A stretch of DNA of 64,000 bases from Cupriavidus taiwanensis (lineage in GTDB: Bacteria; Pseudomonadota; Gammaproteobacteria; Burkholderiales; Burkholderiaceae): positions 2,116,734-2,180,733 of the forward strand of contig NZ_LT977070.1 in the NCBI RefSeq assembly GCF_900250075.1. The letters run 5' to 3'. The position numbers and the translations under genes are program-made. Of this stretch, positions 39,993 through 48,298 are shown piece after piece; the first letter of the stretch is position 1, and the number at the start of each line of letters is the position of its first letter. The notes under the pieces are model-generated. The model ran no database searches, was not told the origin of the DNA, and worked only from the letters and a program-made list of their open reading frames with translations.

Positions 39993-41354
39993 TCAGTCCA
40001 GGTGGCGCACGCGGTCGATGGCCTGCTCGATGCGCTCCACCGCGATCACTTCGAGCCCGTCGATCTTTTGCTTGGGCGCATTGGCCTTTGGAATCACGGC
40101 CAGCGTAAAGCCCAGCTTGGCGGCCTCCTTCAGGCGCTCCTGCCCGCGCGGGCTGGGGCGGATCTCGCCGGCCAGCCCTACTTCGCCGAACACCACCAGG
40201 CCGCGCGGCAGCGGCTTGTTGCGCATCGACGAGTGGATCGACAGCAGCACCGCCAGGTCCGCCGCGGGTTCGGTAATCTTCACGCCGCCCACCGCGTTCA
40301 GGAACACGTCCTGGTCAAAACAGGCAATGCCAGCGTGCCGGTGCAGCACCGCCAGCAGCAGGGCCAGCCGGTTCTGTTCCAGCCCCACCGCCAGCCGGCG
40401 CGGGTTGGGCACGTGCGCGGTATCGACCAGCGCCTGGATTTCCACCAGCAGCGGCCGCGTGCCTTCCTGCGTCACCAGCACGCACGAGCCCGGCACGGTC
40501 TCTTCATGCTGCGACAGGAACAGCGCCGACGGATTGCTGATGCCGCGCAGGCCGCGCTCGGTCATGGCGAACACGCCCAGTTCGTTGACCGCGCCGAAGC
40601 GGTTCTTGAAGGCGCGGATCAGCCGGTGCGAGGAATGGGTATCGCCTTCGAAATACAGCACCGTATCGACGATATGCTCGAGCACGCGCGGCCCCGCCAG
40701 GCTGCCCTCCTTGGTCACGTGGCCGACCAGGATGATGGTGGTGCCGCTGCTCTTGGCGATGCGCGTGAGCTGCGCCGCGCATTCGCGCACCTGCGCCACC
40801 GACCCCGGCGCCGAGGTCAGCGCCTCGGAATACAGCGTCTGGATCGAATCGATCACCGCGACCTCGGGCTTTTCCACTTCCAGCGTGGCCTGGATCTTCT
40901 CCAGCTGGATTTCGGCGAGCAGCCCCAGCGACGGGCTTTCGACGCCCAGGCGCTGCGCGCGCAGCGCGATCTGCGCGCCCGATTCCTCGCCGCTGACATA
41001 GAGCACGCGGCGCTGCCCGGCCAGGTTGGCCAGCGCCTGCAGCAGCAGCGTCGACTTGCCGATACCGGGATCGCCGCCGATCAGCACCACGCCGCCCGAT
41101 ACCAGGCCGCCGCCCAGCACCCGGTCGAACTCGTCGATGCCGCTGGAAAAGCGCGGCACGTCGGCGGCTTCGATCTCGGCCAGCTTGCGCACCGTGGCCG
41201 ATGCCGCCAGCGGCTGGAAGCGCTTGTTCGCGGCGGATTCCGCCACGGTCTCCACCAGCGTGTTCCACTGCTGGCAATGCGGGCACTGGCCGGCCCAGCG
41301 CGGCGTGGTGCCGCCGCATTCGGTACAGGTATAGACAGTCTTGCTCTTGGCCAA
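39993..41354 (-). CDS. radA: DNA repair protein RadA (Sms)
   Basis: 453 aa, RecA-like hexameric helicase aiding branch migration. N-terminal C4 zinc finger (Cys10, Cys13, Cys24, Cys27 in YTCTECGGTTPRWAGQCPHC), Walker A GGDPGIGKST near 93-102, the RadA-specific KNRFG motif (IRAFKNRFGAVNE), and a C-terminal Lon-protease-like domain from about 290 (LVEIQALVDTAHVPNPRRLAVG). The only start fitting the family N-terminus is a TTG at 41354 (MAKSKTVYTC), with AAGGA upstream. TTG may keep translation low. Confidence 0.95.
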   Translation of the reverse strand: MAKSKTVYTCTECGGTTPRWAGQCPHCQQWNTLVETVAESAANKRFQPLAASATVRKLAEIEAADVPRFSSGIDEFDRVLGGGLVSGGVVLIGGDPGIGKSTLLLQALANLAGQRRVLYVSGEESGAQIALRAQRLGVESPSLGLLAEIQLEKIQATLEVEKPEVAVIDSIQTLYSEALTSAPGSVAQVRECAAQLTRIAKSSGTTIILVGHVTKEGSLAGPRVLEHIVDTVLYFEGDTHSSHRLIRAFKNRFGAVNELGVFAMTERGLRGISNPSALFLSQHEETVPGSCVLVTQEGTRPLLVEIQALVDTAHVPNPRRLAVGLEQNRLALLLAVLHRHAGIACFDQDVFLNAVGGVKITEPAADLAVLLSIHSSMRNKPLPRGLVVFGEVGLAGEIRPSPRGQERLKEAAKLGFTLAVIPKANAPKQKIDGLEVIAVERIEQAIDRVRHLD

Positions 41355-41376
41355 CGGAGGTCCTTGCAGAAAGAAT

Positions 41377-41404
41377 CGGGCCGGGCCGGAAACGACCCGG
41401 CCCG
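41377..41404. terminator. Possible terminator or attenuator hairpin between alr and radA
   Basis: Perfect 9-bp GC stem CGGGCCGGG/CCCGGCCCG with a 10-base loop. On the leftward strand it is followed by ATTCTTTCT, a weak U-rich tail, so it may partly end alr transcription before radA. Confidence 0.45.
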
Positions 41405-41507
41405 CGGAGGTAGCGCAGTGGGCTTGGCGGCCTGGGGACGCGTGCAGAGCGTAACCGTGCGGCGCTGCGCCCGCACCGCGCTGCCTAGGTACGCGCGTCA
41501 GGCCACA

Positions 41508-42629
41508 TCAGGCGATCGCCGGCGCGGCGCTGTCCGATGCGGTGATGGTCGCCACCGTGGTCGGCACGCGCGGCGCCAGCGCGCACATCAGCTCGTAGCC
41601 GACCGTGCCGCTGGCCTGCGCCACCTCGTCGATCGGCAGGCCCTGGCCCCACAGCGTGACCGGGCTGCCGACGCGCGCCTTCGGGCACGGCGTCAGGTCG
41701 ACGCACAGCATGTCCATCGACACGCGCCCGACCAGTTCGGTGCGCACGCCGTCGACCAGCACCGGCGCACGCTGCTCGCCCCAGCCCGAGGCGTGGCGCG
41801 GGTAGCCGTCGGCATAGCCGCAGGCGACCACGCCGATGCGCATCGGCCGCTCCGCGGTGAAGAGCGAACCATAGCCGACGGTATCGCCCGGCTGCAGGTC
41901 CTGCACCGCGATCAGCTCGCTGTGCAGCGACATCGCCGGCTGCAACCCGGTGCCGGCGATATCGGCATCGCGGCCGGTGGGCGAGGCGCCGTACAGGATG
42001 ATGCCGGGGCGCACCCAGGCGCGGTGCGCCTGCGGATGCCACAGCACCGCGGCGGAATTCGACAGGCTGGCCTCGCCCGGCAGGTTGGCGGTGGCGACGT
42101 CGAAGGCCTCGACCTGGTGGGCGATGCCGCGCGGGCCGTCGGCATCGGAGAAATGCGTCATGTGGACGATGCTGCCCACGCACGGCATGGCGCGCGCGCG
42201 CTCCCAGGCGGCGCGGTATTCCGCCGGATGGAAGCCGAGCCGGTTCATGCCGGTGTTGAGCTTGAGCTGGATCGCCAGCGGGCCCTTGGGGCGCGCGCTT
42301 TCCAGCATGCGCAGCTGCTCGTCGCAGTGGATCGCGGTAGTGAGCCGGTATTGCTCGATCAGGGCGATGTCCTGCGGCTGGAAGAAGCCCTCCAGCAGCA
42401 GGATCGGGCCCTGCCAGCCGAGGTCGCGCAGCAGCACGGCCTCATTCAGGTCCAGCAGGCCGAAGCCATCGGCACCACGCAGTGCAGCAAAGACGCGGCG
42501 GATGCCATGGCCGTAGGCATTGGCCTTGACCACCGCCCAGACGCGCGAGTCAGGCGCCTTGCGGCGGATCACGTCGAGATTGTTGGCCAGGGCGGGTTGG
42601 TGGATGACGGCTTGGATCGGTCTTGGCAT
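41508..42629 (-). CDS. alr: Alanine racemase
   Basis: 373 aa PLP enzyme supplying D-alanine for peptidoglycan. The internal aldimine is Lys35 in [12 protein letters not shown]. The second catalytic base is the Tyr in [13 protein letters not shown], and the Arg of the dimer active site is in GMNRLGFHP. Fold-III barrel then C-terminal beta domain ([24 protein letters not shown]). Full length, cytoplasmic. Upstream region divergent with lplT. The biosynthetic Alr and catabolic DadX forms cannot be separated by sequence alone, but the absence of dadA nearby favours the biosynthetic enzyme. Confidence 0.94.
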   Translation of the reverse strand: MPRPIQAVIHQPALANNLDVIRRKAPDSRVWAVVKANAYGHGIRRVFAALRGADGFGLLDLNEAVLLRDLGWQGPILLLEGFFQPQDIALIEQYRLTTAIHCDEQLRMLESARPKGPLAIQLKLNTGMNRLGFHPAEYRAAWERARAMPCVGSIVHMTHFSDADGPRGIAHQVEAFDVATANLPGEASLSNSAAVLWHPQAHRAWVRPGIILYGASPTGRDADIAGTGLQPAMSLHSELIAVQDLQPGDTVGYGSLFTAERPMRIGVVACGYADGYPRHASGWGEQRAPVLVDGVRTELVGRVSMDMLCVDLTPCPKARVGSPVTLWGQGLPIDEVAQASGTVGYELMCALAPRVPTTVATITASDSAAPAIA

Positions 42630-43230
42630 TGGAAGTCACATCAGGGTAGCGGACAAAGCCGGCAGCGGCGCGGGCGGCCTATGGCGCGGCGGGCTGGAGG
42701 GACGGCTCTGTCTCAGTATCGATGGCGCAAACGTCACCTGTCGGTGTGCCGCAGCACGGACCGGCGACCCACGGGGGCGACGGCTGCGCGACAGTTATGG
42801 TGATGGATATGCGGGATGCCCTCAATTGGCACGCCCAGGTATCCCAGTCACCATATCTCGCCGGGCGCACACCAGATCAGGGAAAGACCGGTCCGGCGGG
42901 CCGCGGTGGCAGCCGTTATTTGAACACATTCGGATGCTGTTGCCGGGGGTCATCGGGGAATCGGCAAGGCAATTTGCGGTCAAAAAGAGCCGTTGCCGGG
43001 GTTCGGGAATGTCATGTTTTCGTGATATAAAGCCGGACGCTCCGGCCATGTTCTAAAAGCGAAGCATTATGTCAATGACTGTCAGGCAGGCCTCACGGCG
43101 CCGCAGCGCAGCACCTACGACACAATTCGACACGGCCGCGGCACAAGGTTCCCTGCAAACCATGGCCTCTGCGGCCGGCACCAGCCTGCCTACCCTGAAT
43201 GGAGCGCGCGATGGAGAGAAAGTCGACAGC
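42630..43230. other. Long intergenic region between divergent alr and lplT
   Basis: About 600 bases without a convincing gene; short open frames here have no recognisable domain or good initiation site. A TATAAA at 43026-43031 may be a rightward -10. A short hairpin GCCGGA/TCCGGC follows it at about 43032-43047. The part from 43069 is in frame with lplT but encodes low-complexity sequence that I do not count as coding. Confidence 0.4.
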
Positions 43231-44550
43231 ATGAAGAAGGGTTTTTACACCATCATGGCCGCGCAGTTTTTTTCCTCGCTGGCCGACAATGCCTTACTGA
43301 TCGCCGCCATCGCCCTTCTCACCGAATTGCATTCCCCGCAGTGGATGACCCCGCTGCTCAAGCTGTTCTTCGTTCTCTCCTACGTCATTCTTGCCGCCTT
43401 CGTCGGCGCCTTCGCCGACTCGATGCCCAAGGGTCGGGTGATGCTCATCACCAACGCCATCAAGGTGGTCGGCTGCGCCATCATGATGTTCGGGCTGCAT
43501 CCGCTGCTGGCCTACGGCGTGGTCGGCTTCGGCGCGGCGGCGTATTCGCCCGCCAAGTACGGCATCCTGACCGAGCTGCTGCCGCCCGAAAAGCTGGTGA
43601 TGGCCAATGGCTGGATCGAGGGCCTGACCGTCGGCTCGATCATCCTGGGCACGGTGGTGGGTGGCGCGCTGATCTCGGTGCATGTGTCCGGGCTGCTGCT
43701 GCGCCTGGACGTGCCTTTCATCAATACCGGCATCGACACGCCGGCCGAGGCCGCGATGGTGGTGATCATGCTGTTCTATGTGATCGCTTCGCTGTTCAAC
43801 CTGTTTATCCCCGACACCGGCGCGCGCTATCCGGCGCAGGAAAAGAACCCGATCAAGCTGATCGCCGAGTTCGGCGACTGCTTCCTGGCGCTGTGGCGCG
43901 ACAAGCTGGGCCAGATCTCGCTGGCGGTGACCACGCTGTTCTGGGGCGTGGGCGCGACGCTGCAGTTCATCGTGCTGAAATGGGCCGAGAAATCGCTGGG
44001 CCTGAATCTGTCCCAGGGCGCGCTGCTGCAGGCCGTGGTGGCGGTGGGCGTGGCCGTGGGCGCAATCCTGGCGGCGGCGCGCATCCCGCTGCGCAAATCG
44101 CTGTCGGTGCTTCCGTTCGGCGTGGCGATGGGCGCCACGGTGATGCTGATGGCGTTCTACACCAAGGACGCGATGCCGCAGGTCACGCTCGACGTGCTCG
44201 GTTTGCACATGCCGCTGTACATGGCCATCGCCTACGTTTTCCTGATGCTGGTGGGCGCGATGTCGGGCTATTTCGTGGTGCCGATGAACGCGCTGCTGCA
44301 GCACCGCGGCCATGTGCTGCTGTCGGCCGGGCACTCGATCGCGGTGCAGAACTTCAATGAGAACGTCTCGGTGCTGCTGATGCTGTGCCTGTACGCGCTG
44401 CTGATCAAGCTCAACGTGCCGATCGGCGTGGTCATCATCGCGCTGGGCCTGTTTATCTGCGTGACCATGGCGCTGGTGCTCAAGCTGCACAAGTACAACG
44501 TGCGCACCTTCAACTCGCTGGCGATGATCGGCGAGGACAAGCACCACTAG
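43231..44550 (+). CDS. lplT: Lysophospholipid transporter LplT
   Basis: 439 aa, MFS-like flippase that brings lysophosphatidylethanolamine and similar lipids from the outer to the inner leaflet for re-acylation. Starts MKKGFYTIMAAQFFSSLADNALLIAAIALL, with twelve helices. Typical stretches are FGAAAYSPAKYGILTELLPPEKLVMANGWIEG and GYFVVPMNALLQHRGH. Start taken at ATG 43231, because the 54 residues reachable upstream (from 43069) are Ala/Thr-rich and unlike the family. In enterobacteria the acyltransferase aas follows; here the next gene is on the other strand, so the partner must be elsewhere. Confidence 0.9.
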   Translation: MKKGFYTIMAAQFFSSLADNALLIAAIALLTELHSPQWMTPLLKLFFVLSYVILAAFVGAFADSMPKGRVMLITNAIKVVGCAIMMFGLHPLLAYGVVGFGAAAYSPAKYGILTELLPPEKLVMANGWIEGLTVGSIILGTVVGGALISVHVSGLLLRLDVPFINTGIDTPAEAAMVVIMLFYVIASLFNLFIPDTGARYPAQEKNPIKLIAEFGDCFLALWRDKLGQISLAVTTLFWGVGATLQFIVLKWAEKSLGLNLSQGALLQAVVAVGVAVGAILAAARIPLRKSLSVLPFGVAMGATVMLMAFYTKDAMPQVTLDVLGLHMPLYMAIAYVFLMLVGAMSGYFVVPMNALLQHRGHVLLSAGHSIAVQNFNENVSVLLMLCLYALLIKLNVPIGVVIIALGLFICVTMALVLKLHKYNVRTFNSLAMIGEDKHH

Positions 44551-44592
44551 CACCCTCACGGCGCGGCCGCGGCGGCGGCCTGCCAGCCTGCG

Positions 44593-45720
44593 TCAGGCGG
44601 CGTCCTGGCCGGCTTGCGGGCCCGCCCGCGGCGGCTCTTCAGTGCGCGCCAGCGCCCGCTCCTGCCATCCCGGCGGCACCACGAACCCGCGCGAGCATTC
44701 GCGCCACCAGCCTGGCGCCTGCGGCCCGGCCGGCTCCAGCTCGCACAGCATCACCGGCGACTCGCGGCGCCAGCCGTGGTCATGGCGCGGATCGGCAAAG
44801 CGCTGCGCCAGCAGCGCGTGCAGCGTGCCGACGTCCGCCGTGCCGGCTTCCGGCACCAGCGCGCCCGACAGCCACCCCGTACGTGGCAGGCGGCACCAGC
44901 GCAAGCCAGGGCGCGCAGCCGCGCGCCCGGCCCAGGCATCGAGCGTGGACCACCAGCCGTGCAAGTGGTCCGGCGCGATCCCCAGCGGCTCCAGTCCGGC
45001 CGGCACCTGGCCGTCGCGATAGAACAGCCAGCCCAGCAGGTAGACCTCGCTGCGGTCGACGGTATGGCCCAGCGCGGCGCGCGCTTCGGCGGTATGCCCG
45101 AGTGGCAGCTGGCGGTGCACGATATGGCCGAGCTTGTCGCCGAGGCGGTCGACCAGGTTCGGGCCGACGAAATCCTGCGCCCGCGGCGGCTGGCCGCCGG
45201 CGGCCGCCATCAGGTAGAACTTGGCCGCCATCTCCCAGTGCACCACCGCGCCCGAGTCCAGCTCGCGCCAGACGAAATCCAGCTCGCCCAGCGTGCGCAC
45301 GCCGTGGCGGCCGGCGCGCCGCACCGGCACGTTGGCGGCCAGCAGCGACAGCCCCTGCATATGGCGCAAGGCGAAATGCAGCAGCCGTTCGGCATGCCGC
45401 CCCAGGCGCAGGCTGCGGTTGGCAGGGTCGTGGTCGGCATCGGCGGCAAGCGCGGCGTGGCCGTCGGCCAGTTCGTCGATGGTGGCGGGCAGCGCGGCCG
45501 GATCGGCGCCTTCGAGCCAGCGCTGCCAGGCCTCGAGGGTGCCGGCCGGCCAGCGCGCCAGCGCGGCCCCCGGCACGGCATCCAGCAGCGGCGGCGACAG
45601 CGTGGTCCAGGCCAGGTCGCGCGCGCGCGCCGACGCGGCACGGCGCCACAGCGGCGCGTGCGACGGCCCATGGCCGTCGCCGCCGCGGGTCAGGGAAAGA
45701 TCAGGCCCCAGCTCCCGCAC
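44593..45720 (-). CDS. DUF1853 family protein
   Basis: 375 aa, cytoplasmic. Matches the DUF1853 pattern by eye: LGRHAERLLHFALRHMQGLSLLAANVPV, then TLGELDFVWRELDSGAVVHWEMAAKFYL. That last block (E-x-D in GELDF, then HWExxxK) resembles the core of the PD-(D/E)XK nuclease fold, so a nuclease-like role is possible but unproven. GTG start at 45720 lies inside the end of the uracil-DNA glycosylase gene (20-base overlap), indicating coupling with a DNA repair enzyme. Converges with lplT. Confidence 0.75.
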   Translation of the reverse strand: MRELGPDLSLTRGGDGHGPSHAPLWRRAASARARDLAWTTLSPPLLDAVPGAALARWPAGTLEAWQRWLEGADPAALPATIDELADGHAALAADADHDPANRSLRLGRHAERLLHFALRHMQGLSLLAANVPVRRAGRHGVRTLGELDFVWRELDSGAVVHWEMAAKFYLMAAAGGQPPRAQDFVGPNLVDRLGDKLGHIVHRQLPLGHTAEARAALGHTVDRSEVYLLGWLFYRDGQVPAGLEPLGIAPDHLHGWWSTLDAWAGRAAARPGLRWCRLPRTGWLSGALVPEAGTADVGTLHALLAQRFADPRHDHGWRRESPVMLCELEPAGPQAPGWWRECSRGFVVPPGWQERALARTEEPPRAGPQAGQDAA

Positions 45721-46567
45721 GGTCGTGGACCTCCCGGGCCAGGCACAGGTCTTCCCAGGCGCGCGCCTTGTCGGTCAGCGTGCGCAGCAGGTAGGCGGGA
45801 TGGTAGGTCACCACCACGGGAATGCCTTCGTACGCATGCACGGTGCCGCGCAGCTTGCCGATCGGCGTGGTGGTGCGCAGCAGCGATTGCGCGGCGAAGC
45901 GGCCCAGCACCACGATCACGCGGGGCCTGACCAGCGCGATCTGCCGGCGCAGGAAGGGCTCGCACTGCGCCACCTCTTCCGCTTCGGGATTGCGGTTGCC
46001 GGGCGGGCGGCACTTGAGCACGTTGGCGATGAACACGTTGCGCCCGCGCGCCAGCCCGAGCGCGCCGAGCATATTGTCGAGCAGCTTGCCGGCCTGGCCG
46101 ACGAAGGGCTCGCCTTGCAGGTCTTCGTTCTCGCCGGGGGCCTCGCCCACCAGCATCCATTCGGCCTGGCGCGCGCCCACGCCGAACACGGTGTTGGTAC
46201 GGGTCTGGCACAGGCCGCAGGCCGTGCAGCCCGCTACCGCGGCCTCCAGCGCCGGCCAGTCCATCGCGGCGATAGCCGCTTCACGTTCCGCTTGCGCAGC
46301 GCCGGGCGCCGGCCCGGCGGGAACCAGCGCCGGCGCGGCTCGATCGGGGGCTGGCGGTGCCAACGGGACAGCCGGCGGCGCCTCGGGATGCGTAACCGCA
46401 GCAGCCACCGGAGCAGCCGTCATTGCCGCGGGCGCCTCGGCTGCCGGCATCGCGGCCGGCTGCGCCGCCAGGTCGGGCTGCGCCTCTGCCTGCGCCGCCC
46501 GGGACGCGCGCGGCACCCATTCGGTCGGAATGCCCAGCACCTCGAGGAACTGCGCACGGCGGCTCAT
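45701..46567 (-). CDS. Uracil-DNA glycosylase, iron-sulfur family 4 type
   Basis: 288 aa. Removes uracil from DNA. The C-terminal 190 residues are the catalytic domain: Cys pair in CTACGLCQTRT, active-site motif GEAPGENEDLQGEPFVGQAGKLLD, further cluster cysteines in NVLKCRPPGNRNP and EVAQCEPFL, and motif 2 VTYHPAYLLR. The four cysteines suit a [4Fe-4S] cluster. The N-terminal 100 residues are an Ala/Pro-rich, probably disordered linker (PAPDRAAPALVPAGPAPGAA) after a short conserved start (MSRRAQFLEVLGIPTEWVPR), common in betaproteobacteria. Its ATG overlaps the rimI stop (ATGA). Confidence 0.9.
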   Translation of the reverse strand: MSRRAQFLEVLGIPTEWVPRASRAAQAEAQPDLAAQPAAMPAAEAPAAMTAAPVAAAVTHPEAPPAVPLAPPAPDRAAPALVPAGPAPGAAQAEREAAIAAMDWPALEAAVAGCTACGLCQTRTNTVFGVGARQAEWMLVGEAPGENEDLQGEPFVGQAGKLLDNMLGALGLARGRNVFIANVLKCRPPGNRNPEAEEVAQCEPFLRRQIALVRPRVIVVLGRFAAQSLLRTTTPIGKLRGTVHAYEGIPVVVTYHPAYLLRTLTDKARAWEDLCLAREVHDRAGAGA

Positions 46568-47124
46568 GCCCGTCCCTCCGTGCCGTCGTTGGCGGCGGCC
46601 TGCGCCGGCCAGGCGCGGCGCAGCACCAGCGCGTCTTCGCGCTTGCCGCCGGGTGCCGGGTAATAGCCCTTGCGGCGTCCGATCTCGGCAAACCCCGCCG
46701 CCTGGTACAGCGCGATCGCGCCGGTATTGGAGGGCCGCACCTCCAGCAGCATGGTGTGGATGCGGTGCGCGTGCGAGGTCGCCAGCACCACCGCGAGCAT
46801 CAGGCGCCCGAGCCCCTGGCGCTGGCGCTGCGGCTCGACCGTGATGTTGAGCAGGTGCATTTCATCGACCACCGGCATCAGCACGGCGTAGGCCACCAGC
46901 GTGCCCGCCGGGTCGCGCAGCGTCAGCCCGAGATGCCCGGACTTGACCGAGTTCTCGAAATTGCCGCGCGTCCACGGATGGCTGTAGGCGCGCGCCTCGA
47001 TGCCCGCCACCGCCTGCAGGTCCAGCGCGCTCATGCGGCCCAGCGACCAGCCCTCGGGCAGCGCCGGCATGGCCGGCACCTCGGGCCAGTCGTTGCGGTC
47101 TGCGAGGGGATACGCGGCGCTCAC
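46564..47124 (-). CDS. rimI: Ribosomal protein S18-alanine N-acetyltransferase
   Basis: 186 aa from a GTG whose bases overlap the tsaB stop (GTGA). An internal ATG at 47034 (MSALDLQAVAGIEARAY) would give the more usual 156 aa. GNAT fold: YSHPWTRGNFENSVKSGH near the start, acetyl-CoA loop VEPQRQRQGLGRLML, then LLEVRPSNTGAIALYQAAGFAEIGRRKGYYP, the RimI signature. Acetylates the N-terminal Ala of S18. The tsaB-rimI-udg order is common in proteobacteria. Confidence 0.92.
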   Translation of the reverse strand: MSAAYPLADRNDWPEVPAMPALPEGWSLGRMSALDLQAVAGIEARAYSHPWTRGNFENSVKSGHLGLTLRDPAGTLVAYAVLMPVVDEMHLLNITVEPQRQRQGLGRLMLAVVLATSHAHRIHTMLLEVRPSNTGAIALYQAAGFAEIGRRKGYYPAPGGKREDALVLRRAWPAQAAANDGTEGRA

Positions 47125-47876
47125 GATGCGCTCCCCGGCCGGGCCGCCGCGCGCGCCGCCGCCACGGCCTCGCGCTCGGCGATGGTCTGGGCGACCTTGT
47201 CGCGCAGGTAGACCGGCATGGCCTGGTCGGCGTCGATGGTCTCGCCGCGCGCCAGCGCGCGCAGCGCCAGGGCAACCATCGGCTGCGCATGCGGCATCGC
47301 CTCGGGCAGCACGCGCGCGGCGCGGCCGAGGCCCGCCAGGCGTTCGCCAAACACCGTGGACGCGTTGCCGGCCAGCCAGAATTCGCCGTCGGGCAAGGCC
47401 ACGGTTTCGGGCGCGCCGACCTGCATCGGCGTGAGTTCCGTCCACTCCCGCGCGCCCGCGTTCCAGCCGAAGGCCGCCGCATAGGCCTCGTCCATGCGCG
47501 CATCCAGCGCCACCAGCACCGCGGTGCCGTCCGGCAGCGCCGGCGTGGCGGCGCGGGCGCGCTCGGCGCAGGCCATCAGGGTGTTGACCGGCACCACCGG
47601 CAGGCCGGCGCCGAACGCCAGCCCCTGTGCCACGCCGCAGGCGGTGCGCAGGCCGGTGAACGAGCCCGGGCCGGCGCCAAAGGCAATGGCCGCGCAATCG
47701 GCCAGCGCAATGCCGGCTTCGGCGAGCAATTCGCCGGCGGCCGGCAGCACGCGCGCCGACGAGCGTGCGCCGGTGTGCTCATGACGCACCAGGCACTCGA
47801 GGCCGGCGTCTGCCGCGCGTCCGAGCGCGACCGAGCACCACTCCGTAGAAGTTTCAACAGCAAGAATCCAGGACAT
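47121..47876 (-). CDS. tsaB: tRNA threonylcarbamoyladenosine biosynthesis protein TsaB
   Basis: 251 aa ASKHA-fold protein that partners TsaD and TsaE in making t6A at position 37 of ANN-decoding tRNAs. Starts MSWILAVETSTEWCSVAL, with AFGAGPGSFTGLRTACGVAQGLAFG, the TsaB fingerprint. Complete. First gene of the tsaB-rimI-udg-DUF1853 set, each overlapping the next, so transcription probably starts just upstream, divergent from the acyl-CoA-binding protein. Confidence 0.94.
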   Translation of the reverse strand: MSWILAVETSTEWCSVALGRAADAGLECLVRHEHTGARSSARVLPAAGELLAEAGIALADCAAIAFGAGPGSFTGLRTACGVAQGLAFGAGLPVVPVNTLMACAERARAATPALPDGTAVLVALDARMDEAYAAAFGWNAGAREWTELTPMQVGAPETVALPDGEFWLAGNASTVFGERLAGLGRAARVLPEAMPHAQPMVALALRALARGETIDADQAMPVYLRDKVAQTIAEREAVAAARAAARPGSAS

Positions 47877-48007
47877 GGCGCGATTGTAGCCGTTGGGCCC
47901 GGAATCGAGGGCTTCTTCGGTTTTATACGGACGGCGCGCCCGCGCGGGGCGGCTATCATCGGACTGCATTTTCGCAATCCAAGACAGTCCACACGGAGGA
48001 ACCCCCA

Positions 48008-48277
48008 ATGAGCGACCTGCAGGCACGCTTCGAACAGGCCCAGATCGACGTCAAGCAACTGAGCGAGCGCCCCAGCAATATGTCCCTGCTGCGCCTGTAC
48101 GCGCTGTTCAAGCAAGGCAGCGAGGGCGATGCGCACGGCGACAAGCCAGGCATGACCGATTTCGTCGGCCGCTACAAGTTCGAGGCGTGGGAAGCGCTGC
48201 GCGGCACCGCGCGCGAACAGGCGATGGAGCAGTACATCGCGCTGGTGGAAGAACTGCGCAGCGGCGCCGCCAGCTGA
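48008..48277 (+). CDS. Acyl-CoA-binding protein
   Basis: 89 aa four-helix protein that binds long-chain acyl-CoA in the cytoplasm. Family landmarks: LSERPSNMSLLRLYALFKQGSEGDAHGDKPGMTDFVGRYKFEAWEAL, including the KxxA/WxxWxx-type ligand-binding Tyr and Lys positions. Good ribosome-binding site (CGGAGGAACCCCCA before ATG). Bacterial members are scattered and may come from eukaryote-like ancestors. Single gene; a TATCAT at 47954-47959 could be its -10. Confidence 0.92.
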   Translation: MSDLQARFEQAQIDVKQLSERPSNMSLLRLYALFKQGSEGDAHGDKPGMTDFVGRYKFEAWEALRGTAREQAMEQYIALVEELRSGAAS

Positions 48278-48298
48278 ACCATTCCGGCGCGGCCGGCT

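Noticed and set aside
39297..42803. 1168-codon open frame on the plus strand
   Set aside because: Spans the GNAT gene, radA and alr antisense, is Arg/His/Gln-rich and has no recognisable motif; the three minus-strand genes have full family signatures.
42520..43056. Short open frames in the alr-lplT gap, possible small gene
   Set aside because: No ribosome-binding site, no domain, and composition unlike coding sequence in this genome.
43069..43230. 54-residue N-terminal extension of LplT
   Set aside because: Low-complexity Ala/Thr/Arg sequence without family counterpart; the ATG at 43231 gives the canonical N-terminus.
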